From contig PNJK01000035.1 of assembly GCA_013821825.1 (NCBI GenBank), positions 1 through 36,102 on the forward strand: a DNA stretch of 36,102 nt, written 5' to 3'. Under the pieces are notes generated by a model. It saw only the letters and a list, made by a program, of their open reading frames with translations, had not been told where the DNA came from and did no database searches. Positions 27,036 to 34,786 of this stretch are shown here, piece by piece (position 1 is the first letter of the stretch; every line of letters begins with the position of its first letter). Both the position numbers and the translations under genes were made by a program. Source of the DNA: Rhodobacter sp. (lineage in GTDB: Bacteria; Pseudomonadota; Alphaproteobacteria; Rhodobacterales; Rhodobacteraceae).

Positions 27036-28663
27036 CCTGGGGCCAGGGGGTTGCCGATATCGCGGATCAATTTCCACTGGATCGCATCCAGAAGCGCTTC
27101 GAAACTGGCATCGACGATGTTCGCACTGACCCCCACTGTGGACCAGCGCCGCCCCTGCCCGTCTTCGCTGTCGATGATGACGCGGGTCACGGCCTCGGTG
27201 CCGCCATTGGTGATGCGGACCTTGAAGTCCACAAGCTTCATGTCGTCGATGCAGGTCTGGTACGGCCCAAGGTCCTTGCCAAGCGCCTTGGCAAGCGCGT
27301 TGACCGGGCCGCGGTCGCTGCCGGCCTCGTCCATGCTATCGCTGACCGACATCATCTTCTGACCACCGATCTTTACCACCACGACGGCCTCGGACAGGCT
27401 GATCATCCGGTCATAGCGGTTCTTCCGCCGCTCGACCGTCACCCGGTAACGCTTGACCTCGAAGAATTCCGGGCAAAGGCCAAGTTCGTGCCGTGCGACC
27501 AGTTCAAAGCTGGCCTGCGCCCCGTCATAGGCATAGCCCTGATCCTCGCGCTCTTTGATCACCTCGATGATCCGGCCAAGACGCGGATCCTTCGGGTCGA
27601 CCACGATCCCCGCCGCCTCCAGCCGGGCGCGGAGGTTCGACTGCCCCGCCTGATTGGACATCGGGATGACGCGTTCATTGCCGACCAGCGCCGGGTCGAT
27701 GTGTTCGTAGGTGGTGGGATCCTTGAGGATCGCGCTCGCGTGGAGCCCGGCCTTGTGCGCAAAGGCGGACGCGCCGACGTAAGGGGCCGACCGCAACGGA
27801 ACGCGGTTCAGGATGTCGTCCAGAATGCGGGACGACTTCAGCAGGCCTGCCAGCGCCTCGCGGGTGACGCCGGTTTCGAAGCGGCTGGCGAAGGGTTCCT
27901 TCAGCAGCAGCGTCGGGATCAGGGTGGTGAGGTTGGCATTGCCACAGCGTTCGCCCAGCCCGTTCAGGGTGCCCTGCACCTGCCGGCAACCGGCTTCGAC
28001 TGCGGCAAGGGTATTGGCGACGCCGTTGCCGGTGTCGTCGTGGCAGTGGATGCCCAGCCGGTCGCCGGGGATCCCTGCCGCCACGACCTCGGCCACAACG
28101 CGGCCAATCTCGGCGGGCAGCGTGCCGCCGTTGGTGTCGCACAGGACGACCCAGCGGGCGCCGGCGTCCAACGCGGCCCGCAGGCAGGACAAAGCGTAGC
28201 CGGGATTGGCGCGGTAGCCGTCGAAGAAATGTTCGGCGTCGAACAGGGGCTCGCGGCCCTTGGCGACAAGGTGGCGGATGGAGCTTGCGATCGCCTCTCG
28301 GTTTTCATCGAGAGTGACGTTCAGGGCGGTGATGACGTGGAATTCATGGGTCTTGCCGACCAGGCAGACTGCCGGGGTTCCGGCGTCCAGGACCGCCGCC
28401 AGAACGTCGTCGTTCTCGGCCGACCGGCCCACCCTGCGGGTCATGCCAAAGGCCGTCATCGTGGCACGGGTCTTTGGTGGGGTCGCGAAGAATTCGCTGT
28501 CGGTCGGGTTCGCGCCGGGCCAGCCGCCTTCGATGTAATCGACCCCGAGGGCATCGAGGACCCGGGCGATCTGGACCTTTTCGGCCACGGAAAACTGGAC
28601 CCCCTGGGTCTGCTGGCCGTCGCGGAGGGTGGTATCGAAAAGAAAGAGGCGCTCACGGGTCAT
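27032..28663 (-). CDS. cimA: (R)-citramalate synthase
   Basis: CimA condenses pyruvate with acetyl-CoA to citramalate, the threonine-independent entry to isoleucine. The 543-aa protein has the HMGL-like TIM barrel with FDTTLRDGQQTQGVQFS (about residues 8-24), the metal-binding LGIHCHDDTGNGVANTLAA and LNGLGERCGNANLTTLIP, the linker region DPTTYEHIDPALVGNERVIP, and a C-terminal LeuA-type allosteric domain (KIGGQKMMSVSDSMDEAGSDRGPVNALAKAL). The pattern LRDGQQTQGVQFS and the length separate it from 2-isopropylmalate synthase. ATG 28663 gives the family N-terminus MTRERLFLFDTTLRDG. No clear ribosome binding site is visible; GTG 28675 is an alternative. A perfect 16-bp palindrome lies 67 bp upstream. 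Confidence 0.92.
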   Translation of the reverse strand: MTRERLFLFDTTLRDGQQTQGVQFSVAEKVQIARVLDALGVDYIEGGWPGANPTDSEFFATPPKTRATMTAFGMTRRVGRSAENDDVLAAVLDAGTPAVCLVGKTHEFHVITALNVTLDENREAIASSIRHLVAKGREPLFDAEHFFDGYRANPGYALSCLRAALDAGARWVVLCDTNGGTLPAEIGRVVAEVVAAGIPGDRLGIHCHDDTGNGVANTLAAVEAGCRQVQGTLNGLGERCGNANLTTLIPTLLLKEPFASRFETGVTREALAGLLKSSRILDDILNRVPLRSAPYVGASAFAHKAGLHASAILKDPTTYEHIDPALVGNERVIPMSNQAGQSNLRARLEAAGIVVDPKDPRLGRIIEVIKEREDQGYAYDGAQASFELVARHELGLCPEFFEVKRYRVTVERRKNRYDRMISLSEAVVVVKIGGQKMMSVSDSMDEAGSDRGPVNALAKALGKDLGPYQTCIDDMKLVDFKVRITNGGTEAVTRVIIDSEDGQGRRWSTVGVSANIVDASFEALLDAIQWKLIRDIGNPLAPG

Positions 28664-28729
28664 GGGTGTGTCCACGCAGGGCGGAATTGCAGGGCATTTG
28701 ATTTCAACGGGTTACGCGTGGACATTTGG

Positions 28730-28745
28730 GAAGTGTTAACACTTC
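28730..28745. promoter_or_regulatory. Perfect 16-bp palindrome upstream of cimA
   Basis: GAAGTGTTAACACTTC, identical on both strands. On the minus strand it contains TTAACA, a near match to a -35 box, and lies 67 bp before the cimA start. It is AT-rich against GC-rich surroundings. It could be an operator for a dimeric regulator of cimA. I do not recognise the protein that would bind it. Confidence 0.5.
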
Positions 28746-28764
28746 GGCGCCGGGCCGCGACCCC

Positions 28765-28824
28765 GCCCCGGACCTGATCCGGGGCCTCTGGTTGCCGACG
28801 GAGGTCCCGGGTCAAGCCCGGGAC
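28765..28824. repeat. Alphaproteobacterial GC-rich palindromic repeat element (two hairpins)
   Basis: Two hairpins of the same design, each with an 8-bp stem and a 5-nt loop. The first is GCCCCGGA-CCTGA-TCCGGGGC (28765-28785). The second is GTCCCGGG-TCAAG-CCCGGGAC (28804-28824) and is a diverged copy of the first in inverted orientation (its reverse complement has loop CTTGA). Such CCCCGGA/TCCGGGG mosaics are widespread intergenic repeats in alphaproteobacteria. The element lies between the cysS stop and cimA on the minus strand, where it may end cysS transcription. Confidence 0.75.
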
Positions 28825-28838
28825 GGGGATGTGACGGG

Positions 28839-30263
28839 TCACAGCAGCGCCTCCAGTTTGGCGGGGTCGAAGTCAGGGCCCGGGACGAGTTCGATACCTG
28901 CCTTCGACATGCGGACCTCCACCCCGGCGGCGATGAGGGCGGATTTGAGGGCGTCGACGGTGGAGAAGTCCTTGGAGGCCATTGCAGAAGCTCGATCTGA
29001 CGCCAGCGTCTCGGTCAACCTGGCGAGGTTTGCGGCTGAACCAGCGAGTTCTGCCCTGCGAGCCTCAAAACGTTCGAAAGGAACCAAACCCAGGAAGTCG
29101 AGAGTGGTGACCAACTCATTCCATCGGGCGTTGTCCGCAAGTCGGTCGATTTCCACCAACGCAAGGTGCGTGTTCAGGTCGTCCGCGAGGGCTTCAATGA
29201 CTTCGGGCGCTGGCGCGGTCAGTCTGGCTGTTGAAAGATCGGCAAACCGTTCACCCAGGACCAAGTAGTCTCCAAGCTTTGCATCTACAGCGACCGCCTT
29301 CTCCGCCGTCCAGTCCATCGGGCTGCGATAATGCGTCATCAGGAACACGAACCGGATCACCTCGCCCGGGACGCCCCGATCCAGCAAATCCCGCACGGTG
29401 AAGAAATTGCCCAGGGACTTGGACATCTTCTTGCCCTCGACCTGCAGCATCTCGTTGTGCAGCCAGTAGTGGGCGAAATCGCCGTGCGGATGGGCGCAGG
29501 CGGATTGGGCGATTTCGTTTTCGTGGTGGGGGAACTGGAGGTCAAGGCCGCCGCCGTGGATGTCGAAGGATTCCCCCAGCAGTTCATGCGCCATGGCCGA
29601 GCATTCGATGTGCCAGCCGGGGCGACCCCTGCCCCAGGGAGAGGCCCAGCCCGGCTCCTCGCCCGAGGAGGGTTTCCAGAGGACGAAGTCCATCGGGTCT
29701 TCCTTGTAGGGGGCGATCTCGACGCGGGCTCCGGCGATCATGTCGTCGACGGAGCGGCCCGAGAGCTTGCCGTAGTCCTTGTAGGAGCGGACGCGGAAGA
29801 GGACATGGCCATTCGCCTCATAGGCGTGGCCTTTGGCGATCAGGTCGGCGGTCATCGCCACCATCTGGGTGATGTATTCGGTGGCGCGGGGCTCGTGATC
29901 GGGCCGGAGCGCCCCAAGGGCGTTCATGTCGGCGTGGTACCAGGCGATGGTTTCCTCGGTCCGTTCGTGGACCAGCTCTTCCAGCGTGCCGGTCGCCCCG
30001 GCCTTCTGGCGGCGCAGCGCCTCGGCGTTGATCTTGTCATCGACGTCGGTGAAGTTGCGGACGTAGGTCACATGATCCGGCCCGTAGACGTGGCGCAGAA
30101 GCCGGTAGAGCACGTCGAACACAATGACGGGCCGCGCGTTGCCAAGGTGGGCGCGGTCATAGACGGTAGGGCCGCAGACATACATCCGCACATTCGACGG
30201 GTCGATCGGCTGGAAATCCTCTTTCCGGCGGGTCTTGGAATTGGTCAGGCGGATCTTCATCAT
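28839..30263 (-). CDS. cysS: Cysteinyl-tRNA synthetase
   Basis: A class I aminoacyl-tRNA synthetase charging tRNA-Cys. In 474 aa all landmarks are present: the zinc-ligand cysteine in [11 protein letters not shown], the HIGH-type motif in [10 protein letters not shown], zinc ligands in [11 protein letters not shown] and [16 protein letters not shown] in [11 protein letters not shown], and the DALR-like anticodon-binding helical region from about residue 345. ATG 30263 ([17 protein letters not shown]) was chosen because family members begin MxxIRLTN; GGGA lies about 8 nt upstream. The frame continues to 30281 without conserved residues. It is followed on the same strand by the palindromic repeat and then cimA. 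Confidence 0.97.
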   Translation of the reverse strand: MMKIRLTNSKTRRKEDFQPIDPSNVRMYVCGPTVYDRAHLGNARPVIVFDVLYRLLRHVYGPDHVTYVRNFTDVDDKINAEALRRQKAGATGTLEELVHERTEETIAWYHADMNALGALRPDHEPRATEYITQMVAMTADLIAKGHAYEANGHVLFRVRSYKDYGKLSGRSVDDMIAGARVEIAPYKEDPMDFVLWKPSSGEEPGWASPWGRGRPGWHIECSAMAHELLGESFDIHGGGLDLQFPHHENEIAQSACAHPHGDFAHYWLHNEMLQVEGKKMSKSLGNFFTVRDLLDRGVPGEVIRFVFLMTHYRSPMDWTAEKAVAVDAKLGDYLVLGERFADLSTARLTAPAPEVIEALADDLNTHLALVEIDRLADNARWNELVTTLDFLGLVPFERFEARRAELAGSAANLARLTETLASDRASAMASKDFSTVDALKSALIAAGVEVRMSKAGIELVPGPDFDPAKLEALL

Positions 30264-30407
30264 GTCAGTCGTCCCAAGCACGCAAGCATCACCCTGCGCG
30301 GGACCGGCTTTTCATCCAAGGGGAATGACGAAGCGCCCGCGCGACCGAAGTCAGCGGGTAATGCAGCAGATGCGGAGGTTGCGCAACGTCGTCATGCGGT
30401 TGGCCTA

Positions 30408-30429
30408 GCACGGGGCCGCAGCCCCGTGC
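30408..30429 (-). terminator. Hairpin after the lipoprotein gene
   Basis: A perfect 9-bp GC-rich stem (GCACGGGGC/GCCCCGTGC) with a 4-nt loop, 16 bp after the stop of the minus-strand lipoprotein gene and 145 bp before cysS. There is no U-tract, so it is either a weak terminator or an mRNA 3'-end stabiliser. Confidence 0.5.
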
Positions 30430-30444
30430 AAGCCTTGCGTCGGG

Positions 30445-31065
30445 TCAGTTGCCCTGGCGGCTGAATTCGCCCCGATGGTCCGGGCCAAGCCCAAGCCAGC
30501 CGGCGACGGTTTTTTCGACATGGGCGGTGATCATCGATTTCTGCGTCTGGCCCTTGGCACGCGCGGCGCGCATCTGGGCACCCGACAGCGCTGGCAGTTC
30601 GGCGCGGATTTCGGTGGCGGGAAGCAACACTTCGCCCGTCCGGGCGTCGACGACCCGGGCGGTGAAGTTGATGTTGTGCACGCCCCAGTTCTGCGAGCGC
30701 TGCTCTGCCTCGAACGTAAGGGCGTGGAAGCGGGACACGGTCACGTCGATGATGACCGGGCGCGATCCGTTCAGGCCCTGGGCGCCGCGGGTGATGGCAT
30801 TGGTCATGATCACGTCCACCTGCGCATAGCGATCACCCTGCGGGTCTTCGCGCCAGACGATATCTGCGCTTGGCAGGAGCGTCTTCTGTTCGGAGACCGT
30901 CAGCGATTTCGGGACGTTTACCCGCACTTCGGCCAGCCGCCAGCCGCGTGCCATTCCTGCGGGCACCGGATCATATTCGGTCTTGAAACTACTGCCGCCG
31001 ACGACGCAGGCGGACAGAAGCAGGGCAGAGAGGCCGACAAGGGCCACGCGGCGGGACAGGGACAT
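30445..31065 (-). CDS. Conserved lipoprotein (Rhodobacteraceae, DUF6778-like)
   Basis: A 206-aa secreted protein with a type II signal peptide: MSLSRRVALVGLSALLLSAC, lipobox LSAC with the modified cysteine at residue 20, followed by VVGGSSFKTEYDPVPAGMARGWRL. It is therefore anchored to a membrane by lipid. The mature part is predicted to be mainly beta strand (VIIDVTVSRFHALTFEAE, INFTARVVDARTGEVLLP) and ends in a charged tail. It resembles a Rhodobacteraceae lipoprotein family that I believe is catalogued as DUF6778, but that name is from memory. No function is known. ATG 31065 was chosen over 31080 because the signal peptide starts there and GAGG lies 5 nt upstream. It is divergent from the decarboxylase. 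Confidence 0.8.
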   Translation of the reverse strand: MSLSRRVALVGLSALLLSACVVGGSSFKTEYDPVPAGMARGWRLAEVRVNVPKSLTVSEQKTLLPSADIVWREDPQGDRYAQVDVIMTNAITRGAQGLNGSRPVIIDVTVSRFHALTFEAEQRSQNWGVHNINFTARVVDARTGEVLLPATEIRAELPALSGAQMRAARAKGQTQKSMITAHVEKTVAGWLGLGPDHRGEFSRQGN

Positions 31066-31228
31066 GCATACCTCGTGCAAGCAGGTTGGTCTTGATTATG
31101 CGGCGTGACGGCTAAGGACTCACCATGGCCGGAACAAGGAGCGGAAGTGGCGGGAACCGGGTGAAGGCTTGCCGTTTTGCCTCGATCATGCCCATTTGCG
31201 CGCAAAGTGGCCGATGGGGGAATGCGGG

Positions 31229-32641
31229 ATGGATCACGAGGATCTGAGGCAGTGGTCGAAGCGGGCCGCGGACTGGGCGGCAGACTATCACGCGGGCCTG
31301 CGGGACCGGCCGGTCCGGGCCCCCTTGGTGCCAGGGGCAGTGGCGCGCCAGTTGCCGATGACCCCGCCCGAATCTGCAGAACCGATGGAAGCGATCTGGG
31401 CGGATTTCGAACGGATCGTGCCGGACGGGATGACGCATTGGCAGCACCCGCGCTTTTTCGCCTATTTCCCGGCCAATGCCGCCCCGGCCAGCATGCTGGC
31501 GGAACAGCTGGTCAACGCGATGGCCTGCAATGCGCTGATCTGGCAGACCTCTCCCGCCGCGACCGAGGTGGAGCAGGTGATGATCGGCTGGCTGGCCCAA
31601 GCAGTGGGTTTGCCGGAGGCGTTCACCGGGACGATCCACGATTCGGCGACCAATGCCACCTTGTCGGCGGTGCTGACGATGCGGGAAAAGGCGCTGGATT
31701 GGCGCGGGCTGGACGAAGGGCTGAGCGGCGGGCCGATGCTGCGGTTCTATGCCAGCGCCGAGACGCATTCTTCGGTCGACAAGGCGATCCGGGTGGCGGG
31801 GATCGGGCAGCGGAACCTGGTGAAGGTGGCGGTGGACGGGGACCGCGCGATGACCGGCGCGGCGCTGGCGGCGGCGATTGCGGCGGACCGGGCGGCGGGC
31901 TTGGTGCCGGCGGGGGTGATCCTGTGCGCGGGCGGGACGAGTGTCGGCGCCTTCGACCGGATCGGCGACTGCATCGCGGCGGCGCAGGCGGCAGGCGTGC
32001 CGGTGCATGTCGATGCCGCCTGGGCCGGGTCGGCGATGATCTGCCCGGAGTTCCGCACCCTTTGGGCCGGGATCGAGGGGGCGGATTCGATCGTCTTCAA
32101 CCCGCATAAATGGCTGGGGGCGCAGTTCGACTGCTCGGTCCAGTTCCTGCGTGATCCCGGCGCTCAGGTCCGCACTCTGGGCCTGCGGCCGACCTATCTG
32201 GAGACGGCGGGGCGTGAGGAGATCGTCAACTTCAACGAATGGACCGTGCCCCTGGGCCGCAGGTTCCGGGCACTGAAGCTGTGGTTCGTGCTGCGCGCTT
32301 ACGGGCTGGAGGGCCTGCGCAGCCGGATCCGCAACCACATCGCCTGGGCGATCGAGGCGCGCGACCAGCTGGCCGCGCTGCCGGGGGTCGAGATCGTGAC
32401 CGAACCGCGGCTGTCGCTCTTCACCTTCGCGCTTGAAGACGAGGCGGCGACCGAGGCTCTGCTGGCCAGGATCAACGATGACGGGCGAATTTACCTTACC
32501 CAGACACGGGTTGACGGGCGTTTTGCGATCCGGGTGCAGGTCGGATCATTTGACTGTTGCCACGAAGATGTCATGCTCATTGCGAAGATCGTGGAAGAAA
32601 TGCTTGCATCATGTTTATCAAAGCCTTTGCCGTTGCCCTGA
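31229..32641 (+). CDS. PLP-dependent aromatic-amino-acid-type decarboxylase (group II)
   Basis: A 470-aa fold-type I pyridoxal-phosphate enzyme of the DDC/TDC group. Visible are HPRFFAYFPANAAPASMLAE, the substrate-side segment NALIWQTSPAATEVEQ, the PLP-stacking histidine in YASAETHSSVDKA, the aspartate pairing with the pyridine N in VHVDAAWAGSAMICPEFR, and the Schiff-base lysine K294 in FNPHKWLGAQFDCS. Family members decarboxylate tyrosine, tryptophan, phenylalanine or DOPA; the substrate here cannot be chosen from sequence. ATG 31229 was preferred to 31169 because GGGGGA lies about 8 nt upstream and family-like residues start there. Its 3' end overlaps the next gene by 31 bp in another frame. 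It stands alone, without an adjacent amino-acid antiporter. Confidence 0.9.
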   Translation: MDHEDLRQWSKRAADWAADYHAGLRDRPVRAPLVPGAVARQLPMTPPESAEPMEAIWADFERIVPDGMTHWQHPRFFAYFPANAAPASMLAEQLVNAMACNALIWQTSPAATEVEQVMIGWLAQAVGLPEAFTGTIHDSATNATLSAVLTMREKALDWRGLDEGLSGGPMLRFYASAETHSSVDKAIRVAGIGQRNLVKVAVDGDRAMTGAALAAAIAADRAAGLVPAGVILCAGGTSVGAFDRIGDCIAAAQAAGVPVHVDAAWAGSAMICPEFRTLWAGIEGADSIVFNPHKWLGAQFDCSVQFLRDPGAQVRTLGLRPTYLETAGREEIVNFNEWTVPLGRRFRALKLWFVLRAYGLEGLRSRIRNHIAWAIEARDQLAALPGVEIVTEPRLSLFTFALEDEAATEALLARINDDGRIYLTQTRVDGRFAIRVQVGSFDCCHEDVMLIAKIVEEMLASCLSKPLPLP

Positions 32642-33501
32642 CGTTCGCCTCTGCTGCTGCCGGACAGACCCTTCCCGAACCGCTGGGGGACGGGCTGTCC
32701 GATTTTGCCAATGTTCTGGACGCAACCGAAGAAGGCCGGATCACCCGCCTGCTGGAGGCGACCCGGGCCGAGACGGGGGTGCAGATGGTCGTCGTCACCC
32801 TGCCGACCATCGAAGCCAATGGCGGCGCCGGGATGCGGCTGGATGCTTATGCCAAGGCGCTGTTCAACGCCTGGGGCGTGGGCGAGGCGGACCGCAATGA
32901 CGGCATCCTGATGCTGGTCGCCACCGAAGCGCGCGAGGTCCGGATCGCCCTTGGGGGCGGTTATGATGCGGTTTATGACGGCCGGGCGGCGCGGGTTCTG
33001 TCCACGGCCGTCCTGCCCGAGTTCCGGGAAGGCCGGATTGCGGGGGGGATCGAGGCCGGGATCGTGTCGTCCCGCGAACGGCTGATAACGCCTTTCCTGG
33101 AAGGTCGTCCGGTGACAGTGACCGACGGGTTTGCCGACGAGACCCCGTCGTCCCTGCCCTGGGTTGCCGGGATAGGCGGTCTGGCAGGACTGATCGGCTA
33201 TGGCTTCTGGAGCAGGGCTCGGGCCCGGCGCACTTGCCCAAGCTGCGGGGCGCAGACCCTGAACCGCACGAAAGAGGTTATCGACCCGCCGACGCGTTCC
33301 AGTTCCGGGACCGGGTTGCAGCATCTGACCTGCCAGGCCTGCGGCTTTGTTGACCGGCGGTCTTTTTCTATCCCGGCACTGCGGTCAGACGGGAGTGACG
33401 GGCCGGGAGGCAGCAGAGGTGGCAGCAGTGGCAGTGGCCGCAGCAGTGGCGGCTTTGGCGGCGGGCGGTCTTCAGGCGGCGGCGCAAGCGGAAAATGGTA
33501 G
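32611..33501 (+). CDS. TPM-domain (YgcG-like) membrane protein with zinc ribbon
   Basis: A 296-aa protein. Order: signal peptide (MFIKAFAVALTFASAAAG, cleaved before QTLPEP); TPM domain (about residues 22-150) with LSDFANVLDATEEGRI, GVQMVVVTLPTI, FNAWGVGEADRNDGILMLVA and RIALGGGYDAVY; a membrane helix near 186-206 (PWVAGIGGLAGLIGYGFW); a zinc-ribbon-like part with CPSCG and CQACG; and a Gly/Ser-rich tail ending SSGGGASGKW. TPM proteins are exported and linked to membrane or photosystem repair or to phosphatase activity in plants; the bacterial role is unclear. With the domain exported, the zinc ribbon would lie in the cytoplasm. The start ATG 32611 lies within the end of the decarboxylase gene. 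Its last codons overlap the N-terminal remnant of the next gene. Confidence 0.87.
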   Translation: MFIKAFAVALTFASAAAGQTLPEPLGDGLSDFANVLDATEEGRITRLLEATRAETGVQMVVVTLPTIEANGGAGMRLDAYAKALFNAWGVGEADRNDGILMLVATEAREVRIALGGGYDAVYDGRAARVLSTAVLPEFREGRIAGGIEAGIVSSRERLITPFLEGRPVTVTDGFADETPSSLPWVAGIGGLAGLIGYGFWSRARARRTCPSCGAQTLNRTKEVIDPPTRSSSGTGLQHLTCQACGFVDRRSFSIPALRSDGSDGPGGSRGGSSGSGRSSGGFGGGRSSGGGASGKW

Positions 33502-33575
33502 CGAAAATCGCAGGTTGAGCGACGGTCCTCACGCATCTTGCCACCGCCGTCCTGGCGCAAGGCCCGCGTGACCAG
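33495..33575 (+). other. In-frame signal-peptide segment interrupted by TGA, upstream of the next gene
   Basis: In the same frame as the following gene, ATG 33495 reads MVAKIAG, then TGA (33516-33518), then ATVLTHLATAVLAQGPRDQ running into its MFPDAK. Apart from the stop this is a normal signal peptide with a basic start, a hydrophobic core and an A-L-A-Q cleavage site. TGG to TGA is a single-base change. Confidence 0.55.
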
Positions 33576-33965
33576 ATGTTTCCCGACGCCAAGACCTGCT
33601 TTGCCCGCAGCTGCATCGCAGAGCATCAGGCGCAGCGGGCGACGGATATGATCCTGGCGCAGGACCGGTCCGGAGTGGCGGAGCCCCTTCTGGGTCTCTC
33701 GGTCCGCATAACCCTGCGCGGGGTTCCGGGGGGTCAGTTCGAGGCGATGGCCTATTGCGAAAACAACGGCGCTGCGACGCTATACTGCGCGATGGAGGGG
33801 GGCGCGGGCGGCTTCACGGTCAAGCCTGCAAAGGGCGGCGCGGTGCTGGCCAAGGTCAACGGTGCCGGGATGGGCTTTGAGAAGCTGGGCGGGTTCGAGA
33901 CTCTGGATCCAAACCGGGGCGATAACCGGAGCTTTCTGTTGCAGCCGATGCTTGGCTGCCGCTGA
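33576..33965 (+). CDS. Small conserved protein, probably secreted in relatives; 5' end may be broken
   Basis: 129 aa from ATG 33576. Visible are MFPDAKTCFARSCIAEHQAQRATDMIL, then a beta-rich part LSVRITLRGVPGGQFEAMAYCEN, LYCAMEGGAGGFTVKP and the ending DNRSFLLQPMLGCR. Cysteines near both ends and the middle pair (YCENNG, LYCAMEG) suggest an oxidised exported protein. Small Rhodobacteraceae proteins with FPxxxxC...YCEN...C.MEGDAGGF...DDRSFLL layout carry a signal peptide, as I recall. Here that peptide is encoded upstream but contains a TGA, so the ORF starting at 33576 would give an unexported product. No good ribosome binding site precedes ATG 33576. It follows the TPM gene closely and converges with the outer-membrane protein gene. 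Function is unknown. Confidence 0.6.
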   Translation: MFPDAKTCFARSCIAEHQAQRATDMILAQDRSGVAEPLLGLSVRITLRGVPGGQFEAMAYCENNGAATLYCAMEGGAGGFTVKPAKGGAVLAKVNGAGMGFEKLGGFETLDPNRGDNRSFLLQPMLGCR

Positions 33966-33971
33966 CTGGTT

Positions 33972-34000
33972 TGCGGCGCAGGGCAACCCCGCGCCGCAAG
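33972..34000. terminator. Bidirectional hairpin between convergent genes
   Basis: TTGCGGCGC (33972-33980) pairs perfectly with GCGCCGCAA (33992-34000), and an inner GGG/CCC pairing extends the stem across one mismatch. It fills the 42-bp gap between two convergent stops (33965 and 34008). There is no T-run on either side, so it is terminator-like rather than a textbook intrinsic terminator. Confidence 0.55.
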
Positions 34001-34007
34001 TCGCGCT

Positions 34008-34607
34008 CTAGAAGCGCAGGGACACCTTGGCCTTCAGCGTCGTGGCATCGATATCGACACCCGAGCCGTCAAAGTCGCTGAAGCGGCTCCGCATCAGTTC
34101 GCCGCCCACGCTCCAACGGTCGCTCACGGCGTAGTCGATGCCCGCACCAAGGAAATAGCCGTTGTCGCTGAGATCGGCGCCGCCGACGGTGGCCGAAGCC
34201 CGGGCGATACCGGTGGTCGCGTAGACCAGGCTCTTGCCGAGTTCGGCGCCGCCCATCAGCTTCAACCGGGCCACGTCGTCCAGCGTGTCGCCCGGCACAG
34301 CGCCAAGGTCGATGCTGGCGGCGTCGTAATCAAGCTCGGCACCGGCGACATATTGGCCGAAGTCCCAGCGGTAGCCCGCATGGACACCGCCAAGCATGCC
34401 ATTGCCGTCCTGCCCGCCGCCATTCGAATCGATGTCGGCATAGCCAAGCTGGGCACCGACGTAGAACCCGGACCAGTCTACCGAGGTCGGCTGCGCCGGT
34501 TCGAAGGCCGGGACAATGGTGGGTTCGGAATCAACCGGCCCCAGCCCGCCGGCAAGGGCTGACGTGGCAAGCGTGAGGGTAGCAAGGACTGCTGCGATGG
34601 TTTTCAT
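34008..34607 (-). CDS. Outer-membrane beta-barrel protein (Omp25/porin-like)
   Basis: A 199-aa outer-membrane protein. Signal peptide MKTIAAVLATLTLATSALAG (cleavage near residue 19-20), a short linker rich in P and E, then WSGFYVGAQLGYADIDSNGG, the typical opening of the eight-stranded Omp25/OmpA-like barrel family. Alternating strands follow (GGVHAGYRWDFGQYVAGAELDYDAA, SDRWSVGGELMRSRFSDFD), and the C-terminus is KAKVSLRF, whose terminal phenylalanine is the BAM recognition signal. AAGGAG about 8 nt upstream supports ATG 34607. It probably has a structural or adhesive role; no pore function is implied. The 179 bp between it and uup holds no gene, only short GGGCCTGA direct repeats (about 34744 and 34764). 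Confidence 0.88.
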   Translation of the reverse strand: MKTIAAVLATLTLATSALAGGLGPVDSEPTIVPAFEPAQPTSVDWSGFYVGAQLGYADIDSNGGGQDGNGMLGGVHAGYRWDFGQYVAGAELDYDAASIDLGAVPGDTLDDVARLKLMGGAELGKSLVYATTGIARASATVGGADLSDNGYFLGAGIDYAVSDRWSVGGELMRSRFSDFDGSGVDIDATTLKAKVSLRF

Positions 34608-34786
34608 ATCATTCTCCTTCTTCGGCGGCCGTTTGAGGAGGACCGGCTGCTCGCATCAAGGCTGGGGGTTACGAAGCCCCGGCGCAATGGCTCCTCACGA
34701 TGGGGTGATGTGGTGCTGGTCGCAGTGGCAAATCCTTGCCGGGCCTGACGCCGCGATTGGGCCTGATCTTGCCGGGGAATCCGCCG

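Noticed and set aside
28660-28842. Small minus-strand ORF (60 codons) between cysS and cimA
   Set aside because: It is the translation of the palindromic repeat (PGLTRDLRR, PDQVRG strings) and overlaps cimA and cysS; not a gene.
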